Position numbers and translations under genes: made by a program | Part shown: piece after piece, positions 22,540-28,548 of the stretch | Position numbering within the stretch: position 1 is the stretch's first letter | How the letters are laid out: every line of letters starts with the position of its first letter | Assembly (NCBI GenBank): GCA_030067055.1 | Contig: JASJAL010000009.1 | Coordinates: 1-28,548, forward strand | DNA: 28,548 nucleotides | From: Kiloniellales bacterium | GTDB lineage: Bacteria; Pseudomonadota; Alphaproteobacteria; Kiloniellales; JAKSBE01 | Direction of reading: 5' to 3' | Notes under the pieces: generated by a model | The model's database searches: none | What the model saw: only the letters and a program-made list of their open reading frames with translations | Told to the model about the DNA's origin: nothing

Positions 22540-23049
22540 ATGACGGATGAAGTCTACAAGGTGCTGTTCCTCTGCACCGGGAACTCGGCGCGCAGCATCC
22601 TCGCGGAGGCGATCCTCAAGCGCGAAGGCGCGGGCCGCTTCGAGGCCTACAGCGCGGGCAGCCAGCCCAAGGGCGAGGTCCATCCCTTCGCCATCGACCT
22701 GCTGCGCGACCGGGGCTTTCCGACCGCAGAGTTGCGCTCGAAAAGCTGGGACGAGTTCGCCGGACCGGAGGCCCCGGAACTGGACTTCGTCTTTACGGTC
22801 TGCGGCAACGCGGCCGGGGAGGTCTGCCCGGTCTGGACGGGCAAGCCGATGACCGCGCACTGGGGCGTCCCCGATCCGGCGGCGGCAGAAGGCAGCGAGG
22901 CCGAGCGGCGTGGCGCCTTCAGCGAGGCCTTCCGGATGCTGTCTGGCCGGATCGGCGCCTTTATCGAGATGCCGATCGCCTCGCTGGACAAGCTCTCCCT
23001 GCAGGCGGGCCTGCGAGAGATCGGCGACCAGGACAAGGTGTCGTCATGA
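22540..23049 (+). CDS. arsC: Arsenate reductase, low-molecular-weight phosphatase fold
   Basis: The protein has 169 residues. The N-terminus MTDEVYKVLFLCTGNSARSILAEAIL contains the P-loop C12-x5-R of the thioredoxin- or glutaredoxin-coupled arsenate reductases. A further cysteine pair occurs at FVFTVCGNAAGEVCPVW, with MTAHWGVPDPA following, as in arsenate reductases placed beside arsR in alphaproteobacteria. It converts arsenate to arsenite. GGAGGG lies about 12 bases upstream of the start. Its end overlaps the aquaporin start (ATGA), so the two are translationally coupled. Confusion with an ordinary protein tyrosine phosphatase is unlikely given the neighbours. Confidence 0.92.
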   Translation: MTDEVYKVLFLCTGNSARSILAEAILKREGAGRFEAYSAGSQPKGEVHPFAIDLLRDRGFPTAELRSKSWDEFAGPEAPELDFVFTVCGNAAGEVCPVWTGKPMTAHWGVPDPAAAEGSEAERRGAFSEAFRMLSGRIGAFIEMPIASLDKLSLQAGLREIGDQDKVSS

Positions 23050-23756
23050 CCGAGGTCGGCAGCGTAACGGCGGAGGATGAGGCGGCGGAGGCCGCCGTCG
23101 ACCTGCCGCGCCGGCTGGTCGCCGAGGGTCTGGGCACGGCCTTCCTGCTGGCGATCGTGGTCGGATCCGGGATCATGGGCGACCGGCTGTCCGGCGGCAA
23201 CGTCGCCATCGCTCTGCTGGCGAACGCCGTCGCGACCGGGGCCGGACTGGCGGTCCTGATCCTCATCTTCGGCCCACTTTCCGGCGCCCACTTCAACCCG
23301 GCGGTCACCCTGGCCTTCCTGCTGCGCCGCGAGATCGGCGTCGCCGAATCCGTGGCCTATGTCCTGGTACAAGTGCTGGCCGCGGCCCTGGGGGTGATGG
23401 TCGCCCACGTCATGTTCGCCGAGCCGGTGATCCAGGCCTCGACCACCCTGCGCAGCGGCGGCGCGCAGTGGACGGCGGAGATTGTCGCGACCTTCGGTCT
23501 GGTGGCGACCATCCTGGGTTGCCTGCGCGCCCGGCCGGAGGCGGTGCCCTACGCGGTCGGGCTCTACATCACGGCCGCCTACTGGTACACGGCCTCGACC
23601 TCCTTCGCCAATCCGGCGGTCACCATCGGCCGCACCCTGACCGATACCTTCTCGGGAATCGCGCCCGGTGACGCGCCCGCCTTCATCCTGGCGCAGATCG
23701 TCGGTGCGGCCCTGGCCACCTGGGTCTTTGGCTGGCTGGCAGCGAGGCCGCGGTAG
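23046..23756 (+). CDS. aqpS: Aquaporin/aquaglyceroporin, AqpS-like arsenite channel
   Basis: The protein has 236 residues with about six membrane segments. Both pore motifs are intact: GAHFNPAVTLA (NPA at 84-86) and FANPAVTIGR (NPA at 189-191), with Arg196 as the selectivity-filter arginine. A hydrophilic N-terminal tail of about 20 residues precedes TM1. In Sinorhizobium meliloti an aquaporin replaces the ArsB/Acr3 pump in the ars operon and lets arsenite leave down its gradient after arsenate reduction. The arsR-arsC-aquaporin order and the ATGA overlap support the same role here. No arsH, arsB or acr3 gene follows. The gene symbol is by analogy. Confidence 0.88.
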   Translation: MTEVGSVTAEDEAAEAAVDLPRRLVAEGLGTAFLLAIVVGSGIMGDRLSGGNVAIALLANAVATGAGLAVLILIFGPLSGAHFNPAVTLAFLLRREIGVAESVAYVLVQVLAAALGVMVAHVMFAEPVIQASTTLRSGGAQWTAEIVATFGLVATILGCLRARPEAVPYAVGLYITAAYWYTASTSFANPAVTIGRTLTDTFSGIAPGDAPAFILAQIVGAALATWVFGWLAARPR

Positions 23757-23857
23757 AGAATTCTAGGATTTCCGCCTGCCAATTATTCAGACCTGCCAGT
23801 AAGTCGTCGGCTCCGGGACGGGGGCGGTCAGACCGAAAGGATAGCGAGCGCCTGCCG

Positions 23858-23889
23858 AAAAAATAAACGCCCCGCTTTTCAGGGGGGCG
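23858..23889 (-). terminator. Rho-independent terminator, - strand
   Basis: On the - strand the stem CGCCCC / GGGGCG (23884-23889 and 23868-23873) with a 10-nt loop is followed by TTTATTTTTT (23867-23858). The + strand side lacks a T-run. It would end the candidate RNA, or any read-through from the LpxH-like gene, before the convergent aquaporin gene. Confidence 0.8.
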
Positions 23890-23991
23890 CTGGACCCGCG
23901 CCTTTGCGCGAAGGCCGGTCGGGTGATCGGTGAATCGACCGATCCCCATGGCTACCTTAATCTCATCACCACAGGAACCAGCCGTTCACCT
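23858..23991 (-). ncRNA. Candidate small RNA, about 134 nt
   Basis: Read on the - strand, a promoter (TTTACT, 17 bp, TAGTAT) is followed by about 134 nt ending in a strong intrinsic terminator. Inside are a 4-bp GTTC/GAAC hairpin near the 5' end, a 7-bp perfect stem GATCGGT (23925-23931) / ACCGATC (23938-23944), and a CGCGC-CTTT-GCGCG stem (23897-23910) that competes with a GCCTT/AAGGC pairing (23900-23915). No - strand gene lies downstream; the next gene left is the aquaporin on the other strand. So a riboswitch or leader is unlikely and a free-standing RNA is favoured. I do not recognise the family. An ORF overlapping it runs through the terminator and looks accidental. Confidence 0.5.
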
Positions 23992-23997
23992 GAACCC

Positions 23998-24026
23998 ATA
24001 CTACATGGGTAATGATCGCAAGTAAA
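23998..24026 (-). promoter_or_regulatory. Putative promoter of the candidate small RNA
   Basis: On the - strand, TTTACT (24021-24026) and TAGTAT (23998-24003) are exactly 17 bp apart in a locally A+T-rich stretch. A start near 23991 is expected. Confidence 0.4.
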
Positions 24027-24221
24027 CAAGCCCATGGTTAAAGCTTCATAAATGTCACATGAAGATCCCGAGTCAATCGACGGTAAACAGCCGCAGTATC
24101 AGCCTTTTCGGTGGTCAAGCGAGTGTGTCGAGGTTATTGGCGATTCTTTTGCACGCAGCGCACCGGGATGGGTCGCAGAGCATGATCGCGACAGACCTCC
24201 GGCGCGTTCCCGACTGTCGCG

Positions 24222-25016
24222 TCAGGCGGCTTCGCGCATTCTACGGGCGCGATTTTCGGCCCAGTGGATGAGCTCCAGGCGGCCGTCCCTGTGCTCGACC
24301 AGGGCGGTGCAGCTCTCCACCCAATCGCCGTCGTTGCAGTAGATGATGCCATTCATCTCGCGCAGCTGGGCCTTGTGGATGTGGCCGCAGACCACGCCGT
24401 CGACGCCGCGCCGCCTGGCCTCGGCCACGACCGCGTCCGCGTAGTTGTCGGTGAACTTGATCGCGTTCTTGACCTTCTCCTTGAGAAAGGCCGAGAGCGA
24501 CCAGCAGGGCAGGCCGAGGTGCCGGCGGGCGAGGTTGTACCAATGGTTCGACGCCAGCGCCAGGCTGTAGGCCCAGTCGCCGAGCAGGGCGAGCCAGCGG
24601 GCGTACTTCACGACCCCGTCGAAGGCATCGCCGTGGGTGACCAGCAGGCGCTTGCCGTCGGCGGTGACGTGGACGATGTCCTGCACCATCTCCAGGCCGC
24701 CGAAGCTCCGGCCGAGGGACCCGCGCAGGAACTCGTCGTGGTTGCCCGGGACGTAGATCAGCCGGGTCCCCTTGCGACCCTTGTGCAGCAGCTTCTGGAC
24801 CACGTCGTTGTGGCTCTGCGGCCAGAACCAGGACTTGCGCAGGCGCCAGCCGTCGACGATGTCGCCGACCAGGTAGAGCTGGTCCGAATCGGTGTGGTGC
24901 AGGAAGTCGAGCAGGACCTCGGCCTTGCAGCTGCGGGTGCCGAGATGGACGTCGGAGATCCAGATGGTGCGGTAGTGGGCTTTGGTCTCGCGCGTCTGAA
25001 CCGCTGTTATTTCCAT
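24222..25016 (-). CDS. LpxH-like metallophosphoesterase (UDP-2,3-diacylglucosamine diphosphatase family)
   Basis: The protein has 264 residues. ATG 25016 starts the conserved part (MEITAVQTRETKAHYRTIWISDVHLGTRSC); the frame can be extended 78 codons upstream, but that stretch has no family similarity. The ribosome site is weak. Calcineurin-like motifs are in order: SDVHLG (D22, H24), VGDIVDGW (D52), VPGNHDE (91-95), LLVTHGDAFD, and CGHIHKA. The C-terminal CNDGDWVESCTALVEH is characteristic of this subgroup. True LpxH hydrolyses UDP-2,3-diacylglucosamine in lipid A synthesis, but most alphaproteobacteria use LpxI for that step, so this paralogue may act on another substrate. It stands alone, divergent from the DapA-like gene. 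Confidence 0.87.
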   Translation of the reverse strand: MEITAVQTRETKAHYRTIWISDVHLGTRSCKAEVLLDFLHHTDSDQLYLVGDIVDGWRLRKSWFWPQSHNDVVQKLLHKGRKGTRLIYVPGNHDEFLRGSLGRSFGGLEMVQDIVHVTADGKRLLVTHGDAFDGVVKYARWLALLGDWAYSLALASNHWYNLARRHLGLPCWSLSAFLKEKVKNAIKFTDNYADAVVAEARRRGVDGVVCGHIHKAQLREMNGIIYCNDGDWVESCTALVEHRDGRLELIHWAENRARRMREAA

Positions 25017-25327
25017 GGGATCCGACCACCACCGAAGCTTCGACCCGGGGCTGCCATAACAATCCCCCGAGGTAAGGAAATGGTAAAAACTCAAGGGTTT
25101 GGCGGGTGAGTCGGCAAAATCACCCGGGAGCAAGGGAAGCGTGGCGGCGGCGCAACCAGGGCAGGCCTTCCAGGGCCTCGGTTCTGGTCTCGATCCCGGG
25201 TTCGGGGCGGGTCCCTCTGCCCGATTTGCGCGCTGCCAAAGCTCCTGCAATCCAGCCCGCGACAGGGGAGCGGCTTCGTTGTAACCTCGCCCCGGTTGAA
25301 GCAGGGTCTTATCGGGGGGAGGACGCG
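25017..25327. other. Divergent intergenic region, 311 bp
   Basis: It separates the LpxH-like gene (-) from the DapA-family gene (+), so it should hold two outward promoters. The most A+T-rich part is 25074-25092. A strong GGGGGAGG ribosome site for the DapA-like gene ends at 25322. No clear -35/-10 pair, operator or small gene was found. Confidence 0.4.
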
Positions 25328-26242
25328 ATGTTCGAGGATCAGGCTTTTTCCGGCGTGCTGGTGCCGGTGCTGACGCCCTACGACGCGGAGCTGGCGCCCG
25401 ACGCGGGCCGCTTCGTAGCGCATTGCCGGGCGCTGCTGGACGAGGGGGCGACCGGCCTGGCGATCTTCGGGACCACCAGCGAGGGCAACGCGCTGTCCGT
25501 CGACGAGAAGCTGCGGCTTCTCGAGGAGCTGGCCGCGAGCGGCATTTCGGCGGCGAAGCTCATGCCGGGCACCGGCTGCTGCGCGCTGCCCGACACCCTC
25601 GCCCTGACCGAGCGGGCGGTGCGGCTCGGCTGCGGTGGGGTGCTGCTGCTGCCGCCCTTCTACTACAAGGCGGTCGACGACGATGGCCTCTTCGCCTACA
25701 CGGCCGAGGTGATCGAGCAGATCGGCGATCCGCGGCTCAAGATCTACCTCTACCACATCCCGCCGGTGGCCCAGGTCGGCTGGTCCCTGCCGCTGATCGA
25801 GCGGCTGGTGGCGGCCTATCCCGAAACCGTGGTGGGGATAAAGGACAGCTCCGGCGACTGGTCGAATACCGAGGCGGTTCTCGAGGCCTTGCCGGGCTTC
25901 GGGACCTTCGTCGGCTCCGAGGCCTTCCTGCTGGACAACCTCAAGGCGGGCGGGGTCGGCTGCATCACCGCGACCGCCAACGTCACCGCGGCGGCGATCC
26001 GCGCGGTCTACGACAATTGGCAAGGACCCGAGGCCACGCGGCTCAACGACGAGATGGTCGCGCTGCGCAAGGCGATCCAGGCCTATCCGATGATCCCAGC
26101 GCTGAAGGAGATCATGGCCCAGCGCAACGGCGATCCCGCCTGGCGCCGGATCCGTCCGCCTCTGGCGGCGCTGGACGCAGAGCAGGCCGCTGGCCTGACC
26201 CGGGACCTGGCGCGCCTCGCCTTCCCGATGGCCGCCGAGTAG
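25328..26242 (+). CDS. Dihydrodipicolinate synthase (DapA)-family aldolase/lyase
   Basis: The protein has 304 residues. ATG 25328 has GGGGGAGG 5 bases upstream; the longer open frame is unsupported. The TIM-barrel family marks are GVLVPVLTPYD (9-19), FGTTSEGNALSVDEK (47-61, where DapA has GTTGE), catalytic Tyr142 in YLYHIPP and Schiff-base Lys172 in VVGIKDSSGDW. The S in GTTSE and the YHIPP in place of YNVP suggest it is not the lysine-pathway DapA but a relative such as a sugar-acid dehydratase/aldolase or N-acetylneuraminate-lyase-like enzyme. No sugar-acid genes are adjacent. The PhnD-type gene lies 148 bp downstream on the same strand and is probably unrelated in function. Confidence 0.88.
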   Translation: MFEDQAFSGVLVPVLTPYDAELAPDAGRFVAHCRALLDEGATGLAIFGTTSEGNALSVDEKLRLLEELAASGISAAKLMPGTGCCALPDTLALTERAVRLGCGGVLLLPPFYYKAVDDDGLFAYTAEVIEQIGDPRLKIYLYHIPPVAQVGWSLPLIERLVAAYPETVVGIKDSSGDWSNTEAVLEALPGFGTFVGSEAFLLDNLKAGGVGCITATANVTAAAIRAVYDNWQGPEATRLNDEMVALRKAIQAYPMIPALKEIMAQRNGDPAWRRIRPPLAALDAEQAAGLTRDLARLAFPMAAE

Positions 26243-26390
26243 GGCCTGCGGCGGCGGGTCGGCGACGGCGCTGTTCGTTTGCATGCGGCTGATTGGCGAT
26301 TTACTCTCACGAACCAATGTCAGAACGAGCCCGTGAAGGGCCGCGCCGTACGCAGTCAGCGGCGGCTTTCAACAGGGAGGAGCAAGCTTC

Positions 26391-27374
26391 ATGCTGCATT
26401 TGATGAGTCGTGTCGTCGGCAGCCTTGCCGGGGTGATGGTGCTGGGTCTGGCCCTCGGCGCGCAGCCCGCCCAGGCCCAAGAGGACTGCCCGCGGGGAAC
26501 CCTTGACCAGCGCTACTGCGACCGCGACGGCGACCTGGTGGCGGACCTGCCGCTGGACGAGGGCAAATGGGTCGACCCGGACACAGTGATATTTTCCTAC
26601 ACCCCGGTCGAGGATCCGGCGGTCTACGCCAAGGTCTGGCAAGGCTTCATCGACCACATGTCGAAGGTCACCGGTCGCAAGGTGGTCTTCTTCCCGGTGC
26701 AATCCTACGCCGCGCAATACGAGGCGATGCGCTCCGGCCGTCTGCACGTGGCCGGGGTCAACACCGGCGGCAACCCGGTTGCCGTGAACTGCGCCGGCTT
26801 CGTGCCCTTCGCGATGATGGCCTCGGCGGACGGCTCCTTCGGCTACGAGATGGAGATCATCGTCCCGGCCGATAGCGCACTGCAGACGCCGGCCGAGCTC
26901 AAGGGCAAGCAGCTGGCCTTCACCTCACCGACTTCGAACTCCGGTTTCAAGGCGCCTTCGGCCCTGCTGAAGTCGGAATTCGGCCTGGTCGCCGACCAGG
27001 ACTTCACCACCACCTTCTCGGGCAAACACGACAACTCGATCCTCGGCGTCGCCAACAAGGACTACGAGGCGGCGGCGGTCGCCAACTCGGTGCTCAAGCG
27101 GATGATCGACCGAGAGGTCATCAAGGCCGACCAGATCCGCTCGATCTACAAGTCGGCGACCTTCCCGACCACCGGCTACGGCCACGCCCACAACCTGAGC
27201 CCGGCGCTGGTCGCCAAGATCAAACAGGCCTTCTTCACCTTCGATTGGGAAAACAGCGACCTCAAGCAGGAGTTCAAGAAGGAGGACCGCTTCGTCTCGA
27301 TCCACCACAAGTCGGATTGGGACGTGATCCGCAAGATCGATGCGGCCAACGGCGTCTCCTACGACTGCCGCTGA
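26391..27374 (+). CDS. phnD: Phosphonate/phosphate-type ABC transporter binding protein (PhnD family)
   Basis: The protein has 327 residues. ATG 26391 has GGGAGGAG upstream; ATG 26403 is possible. Residues 1-29 form a signal peptide ending QPAQA. The mature N-terminus holds two cysteines and an acidic DRDGDLVAD loop that looks like a calcium-binding loop (EDCPRG ... YCDRDGDLVADLP). PhnD features follow: IFSYTPVEDPAVYAKVWQGF, AMRSGRLHVAGVNTGG, PTSNSGFKAPSALLKSEFGL and FSGKHDNSILGVANKDYEAAAV. It binds phosphonate, phosphite or related anions in the periplasm. The ATPase and permease genes follow at once. No C-P lyase gene is in the window, so the ligand is open. Confidence 0.9.
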   Translation: MLHLMSRVVGSLAGVMVLGLALGAQPAQAQEDCPRGTLDQRYCDRDGDLVADLPLDEGKWVDPDTVIFSYTPVEDPAVYAKVWQGFIDHMSKVTGRKVVFFPVQSYAAQYEAMRSGRLHVAGVNTGGNPVAVNCAGFVPFAMMASADGSFGYEMEIIVPADSALQTPAELKGKQLAFTSPTSNSGFKAPSALLKSEFGLVADQDFTTTFSGKHDNSILGVANKDYEAAAVANSVLKRMIDREVIKADQIRSIYKSATFPTTGYGHAHNLSPALVAKIKQAFFTFDWENSDLKQEFKKEDRFVSIHHKSDWDVIRKIDAANGVSYDCR

Positions 27375-27404
27375 GCAACCAGCCGGCGGTCGAGGAGGCG
27401 GGTC

Positions 27405-28250
27405 TTGCTGCGCCTGGAGACGCTGACCAAGCGCTATCCGACGGGGGACCTGGCCCTGACGGGCGTCGATCTCGAGATGCCCAAGGGCCAGGTCCTGGCC
27501 TTGATCGGCCCTTCCGGGGCCGGCAAGTCGACCCTGATCCGCTGCATCAACCGCCTGGTCGAGCCGACCAACGGCAAGGTCTGGCTGGACGGGACAGAAA
27601 TCACCAGCCTGGGCGGTCGTGCCCTGCGCCGGATGCGTCGGCAAATGGGCATGATCTTCCAGGAATACGCCCTGGTCGAGCGCCTGACGGTGATGGAGAA
27701 CGTGCTCTCCGGACGCCTGGGCTACGTCGGGTTCTGGCGCAGTTACTTCCGGCGCTTTCCGCAAAGCGACATCGACGAAGCCTTCCGGCTCCTGGCCCGG
27801 GTCGGTCTCGAGGACATGATCGACAAGCGGGCCGACGAGCTTTCGGGCGGCCAGCGGCAGCGGGTCGGGATCGCCCGGGCCCTGATCCAGGATCCGCAGT
27901 TGCTGCTGGTCGACGAACCGACCGCCAGCCTCGATCCCAAGACCTCGCGGCAGATCATGCGCCTGATCTGCGAGCTTTGCGACGAGCGGGGCCTGCCGGC
28001 GATCATCAACATCCACGACGTCCTGCTCGCCAAGATGTTCGCCCAGCGCATCGTCGGCCTGCAGCTCGGCGAGATCGTCTATGACGGCGGCCCCCAAGGC
28101 CTGACCGACGAGGTGCTGACCCAGATCTACGGCGAGGAGGACTGGTCGGCCACGATCGGCGAGGAAGAGGGGGACGACGAGGCCGAGGCGACCGCGGCGC
28201 ACCACGACCTGCCGGAGCCCGACCGCGACCGGCTGGCGGGCATGACCTGA
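27405..28250 (+). CDS. phnC: Phosphonate ABC transporter ATP-binding protein (PhnC type)
   Basis: The protein has 281 residues. It starts at TTG 27405 with GAGGAG 7 bases upstream; no ATG or GTG fits. ATPase motifs are Walker A GPSGAGKS (35-42), Q-loop [22 protein letters not shown], signature [16 protein letters not shown], Walker [13 protein letters not shown] and switch IHDVLLA. The [22 protein letters not shown] stretch is typical of PhnC. The C-terminus carries an extra acidic tail of about 30 residues ([20 protein letters not shown]), unlike most PhnC proteins. It starts 30 bp after the binding-protein gene and is followed after 19 bp by the permease. Confidence 0.93.
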   Translation: MLRLETLTKRYPTGDLALTGVDLEMPKGQVLALIGPSGAGKSTLIRCINRLVEPTNGKVWLDGTEITSLGGRALRRMRRQMGMIFQEYALVERLTVMENVLSGRLGYVGFWRSYFRRFPQSDIDEAFRLLARVGLEDMIDKRADELSGGQRQRVGIARALIQDPQLLLVDEPTASLDPKTSRQIMRLICELCDERGLPAIINIHDVLLAKMFAQRIVGLQLGEIVYDGGPQGLTDEVLTQIYGEEDWSATIGEEEGDDEAEATAAHHDLPEPDRDRLAGMT

Positions 28251-28269
28251 GGGGGCCGGGACCTTGACC

Positions 28270-28548
28270 ATGGCTTCGGTAGCAGGGGCTTCGGCGACGG
28301 GGCGCCACTGGCGGCCGCCGCCCCTGATCAAGCGCCGCTGGCTCCGTTGGACCCTGGGCCTGGGCGCTGCGCTCTACCTGGCGGCAGCCTTCGGCACGAT
28401 CGATGTCAACTGGTCCCGGGTCTATGACGGCCTGCCGCGTGGCCAAGCATTCCTGGCCGCCTTCTTCCCGCCCGACTTCACGTCGCGCTGGGAAGAGATC
28501 CTCGACGGTATCAACGAGAGTCTCTGGATGACCGTGGCCTCCACGGTG
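28270..28548 (+). CDS. phnE: Phosphonate ABC transporter permease (PhnE type), cut by window end
   Basis: Ninety-three codons are visible and the frame is open to the last base. ATG 28270 gives MASVAGASATGRHWRPPPLI; TTG 28264 is an alternative with slightly better ribosome-site spacing. The first membrane helix is at about 28-45 (LGLGAALYLAAAFGTI), followed by NWSRVYDGLPRGQAFLAAFFPPDFTSRWEEILDGINESLWMTVASTV, the region before the transport domain in PhnE. The order phnD-phnC-phnE supports the call. A second phnE gene may follow outside the window. Confidence 0.88.
   Translation, partial: MASVAGASATGRHWRPPPLIKRRWLRWTLGLGAALYLAAAFGTIDVNWSRVYDGLPRGQAFLAAFFPPDFTSRWEEILDGINESLWMTVASTV

Larger units (their letters stand above)
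23757..24221. other. Intergenic region between aquaporin and LpxH-like genes, holding a candidate - strand RNA
   Basis: This 465-bp spacer has no good protein gene. Its middle (23858-24026) holds a promoter-RNA-terminator layout on the - strand, described separately. The rightmost 190 bp (24030-24221) lie after the LpxH-like stop codon and show nothing recognisable. The first 100 bp after the aquaporin show no + strand terminator. Confidence 0.6.

Noticed and set aside
23683..23949. - strand open frame of 88 codons starting MGIGRFTDHP
   Set aside because: It reads straight through a strong terminator and its T-run and ends inside the aquaporin gene; more likely part of a small RNA locus.
25017..25250. 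Upstream 78-codon extension of the LpxH-like protein
   Set aside because: The added residues have no family similarity and the conserved domain begins right after ATG 25016.

Overview
This window reads as chromosomal DNA of a high-GC alphaproteobacterium, most likely a Rhodospirillales-type organism. GC is roughly two thirds by eye. Supporting signs are strong GC bias at third codon positions, a gamma-type palindromic element (GTCATG...CATGAC) of the kind common in alphaproteobacterial genomes, a DUF1127 gene, an arsR-arsC-aquaporin cluster and a PhnD/PhnC/PhnE-type transporter. No tRNA, rRNA, CRISPR array, insertion sequence or phage gene was seen.

Layout. (1) 1-7737, + strand: a P1-family aminopeptidase (DmpA-like) lies directly upstream of a complete dipeptide/oligopeptide ABC transporter (binding protein, two permeases, two ATPases, with stop/start overlaps). 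Hydroxyacylglutathione hydrolase and a GNAT acetyltransferase follow. The first block looks like a peptide uptake-and-hydrolysis unit. (2) 7745-9263, - strand: a TetR regulator, an AhpD/carboxymuconolactone-decarboxylase-like protein and a glutaredoxin. Two near-identical 18-bp sites, before the regulator gene and before the AhpD-like gene, suggest a self-contained redox or detoxification regulon. (3) 9334-12056, - strand: a palindromic repeat, a Rieske protein with a large uncharacterised C-terminal domain, and a GcvA-like LysR regulator. (4) 12090-14233, + strand: an AT-rich control region, a DUF1127 protein, two very short overlapping ORFs, and 4-hydroxyphenylpyruvate dioxygenase. (5) 14357-18442, - strand: an envelope block with an AsmA-family protein, an OmpA-like lipoprotein with its own terminator, and an MscS channel. 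(6) 18443-19204: about 760 bp with no convincing gene and lower GC. (7) 19205-23756: a phosphinothricin-type acetyltransferase, an EamA exporter overlapping tail-to-tail with an M20 amidohydrolase, then arsR-arsC-aquaporin with an operator-embedded promoter. (8) 23757-24221: a spacer that appears to encode a small RNA on the - strand. (9) 24222-28548: an LpxH-like phosphoesterase (-), a DapA-family lyase (+), and the start of a PhnD-PhnC-PhnE transporter cut by the window end.

The best candidates for new biology are the - strand small RNA near 23858-23991, the Rieske fusion protein, the twin-operator TetR/AhpD-like/glutaredoxin unit, and the two 56-residue ORFs behind the DUF1127 gene. All functional calls come from reading motifs by eye; no database search was run.
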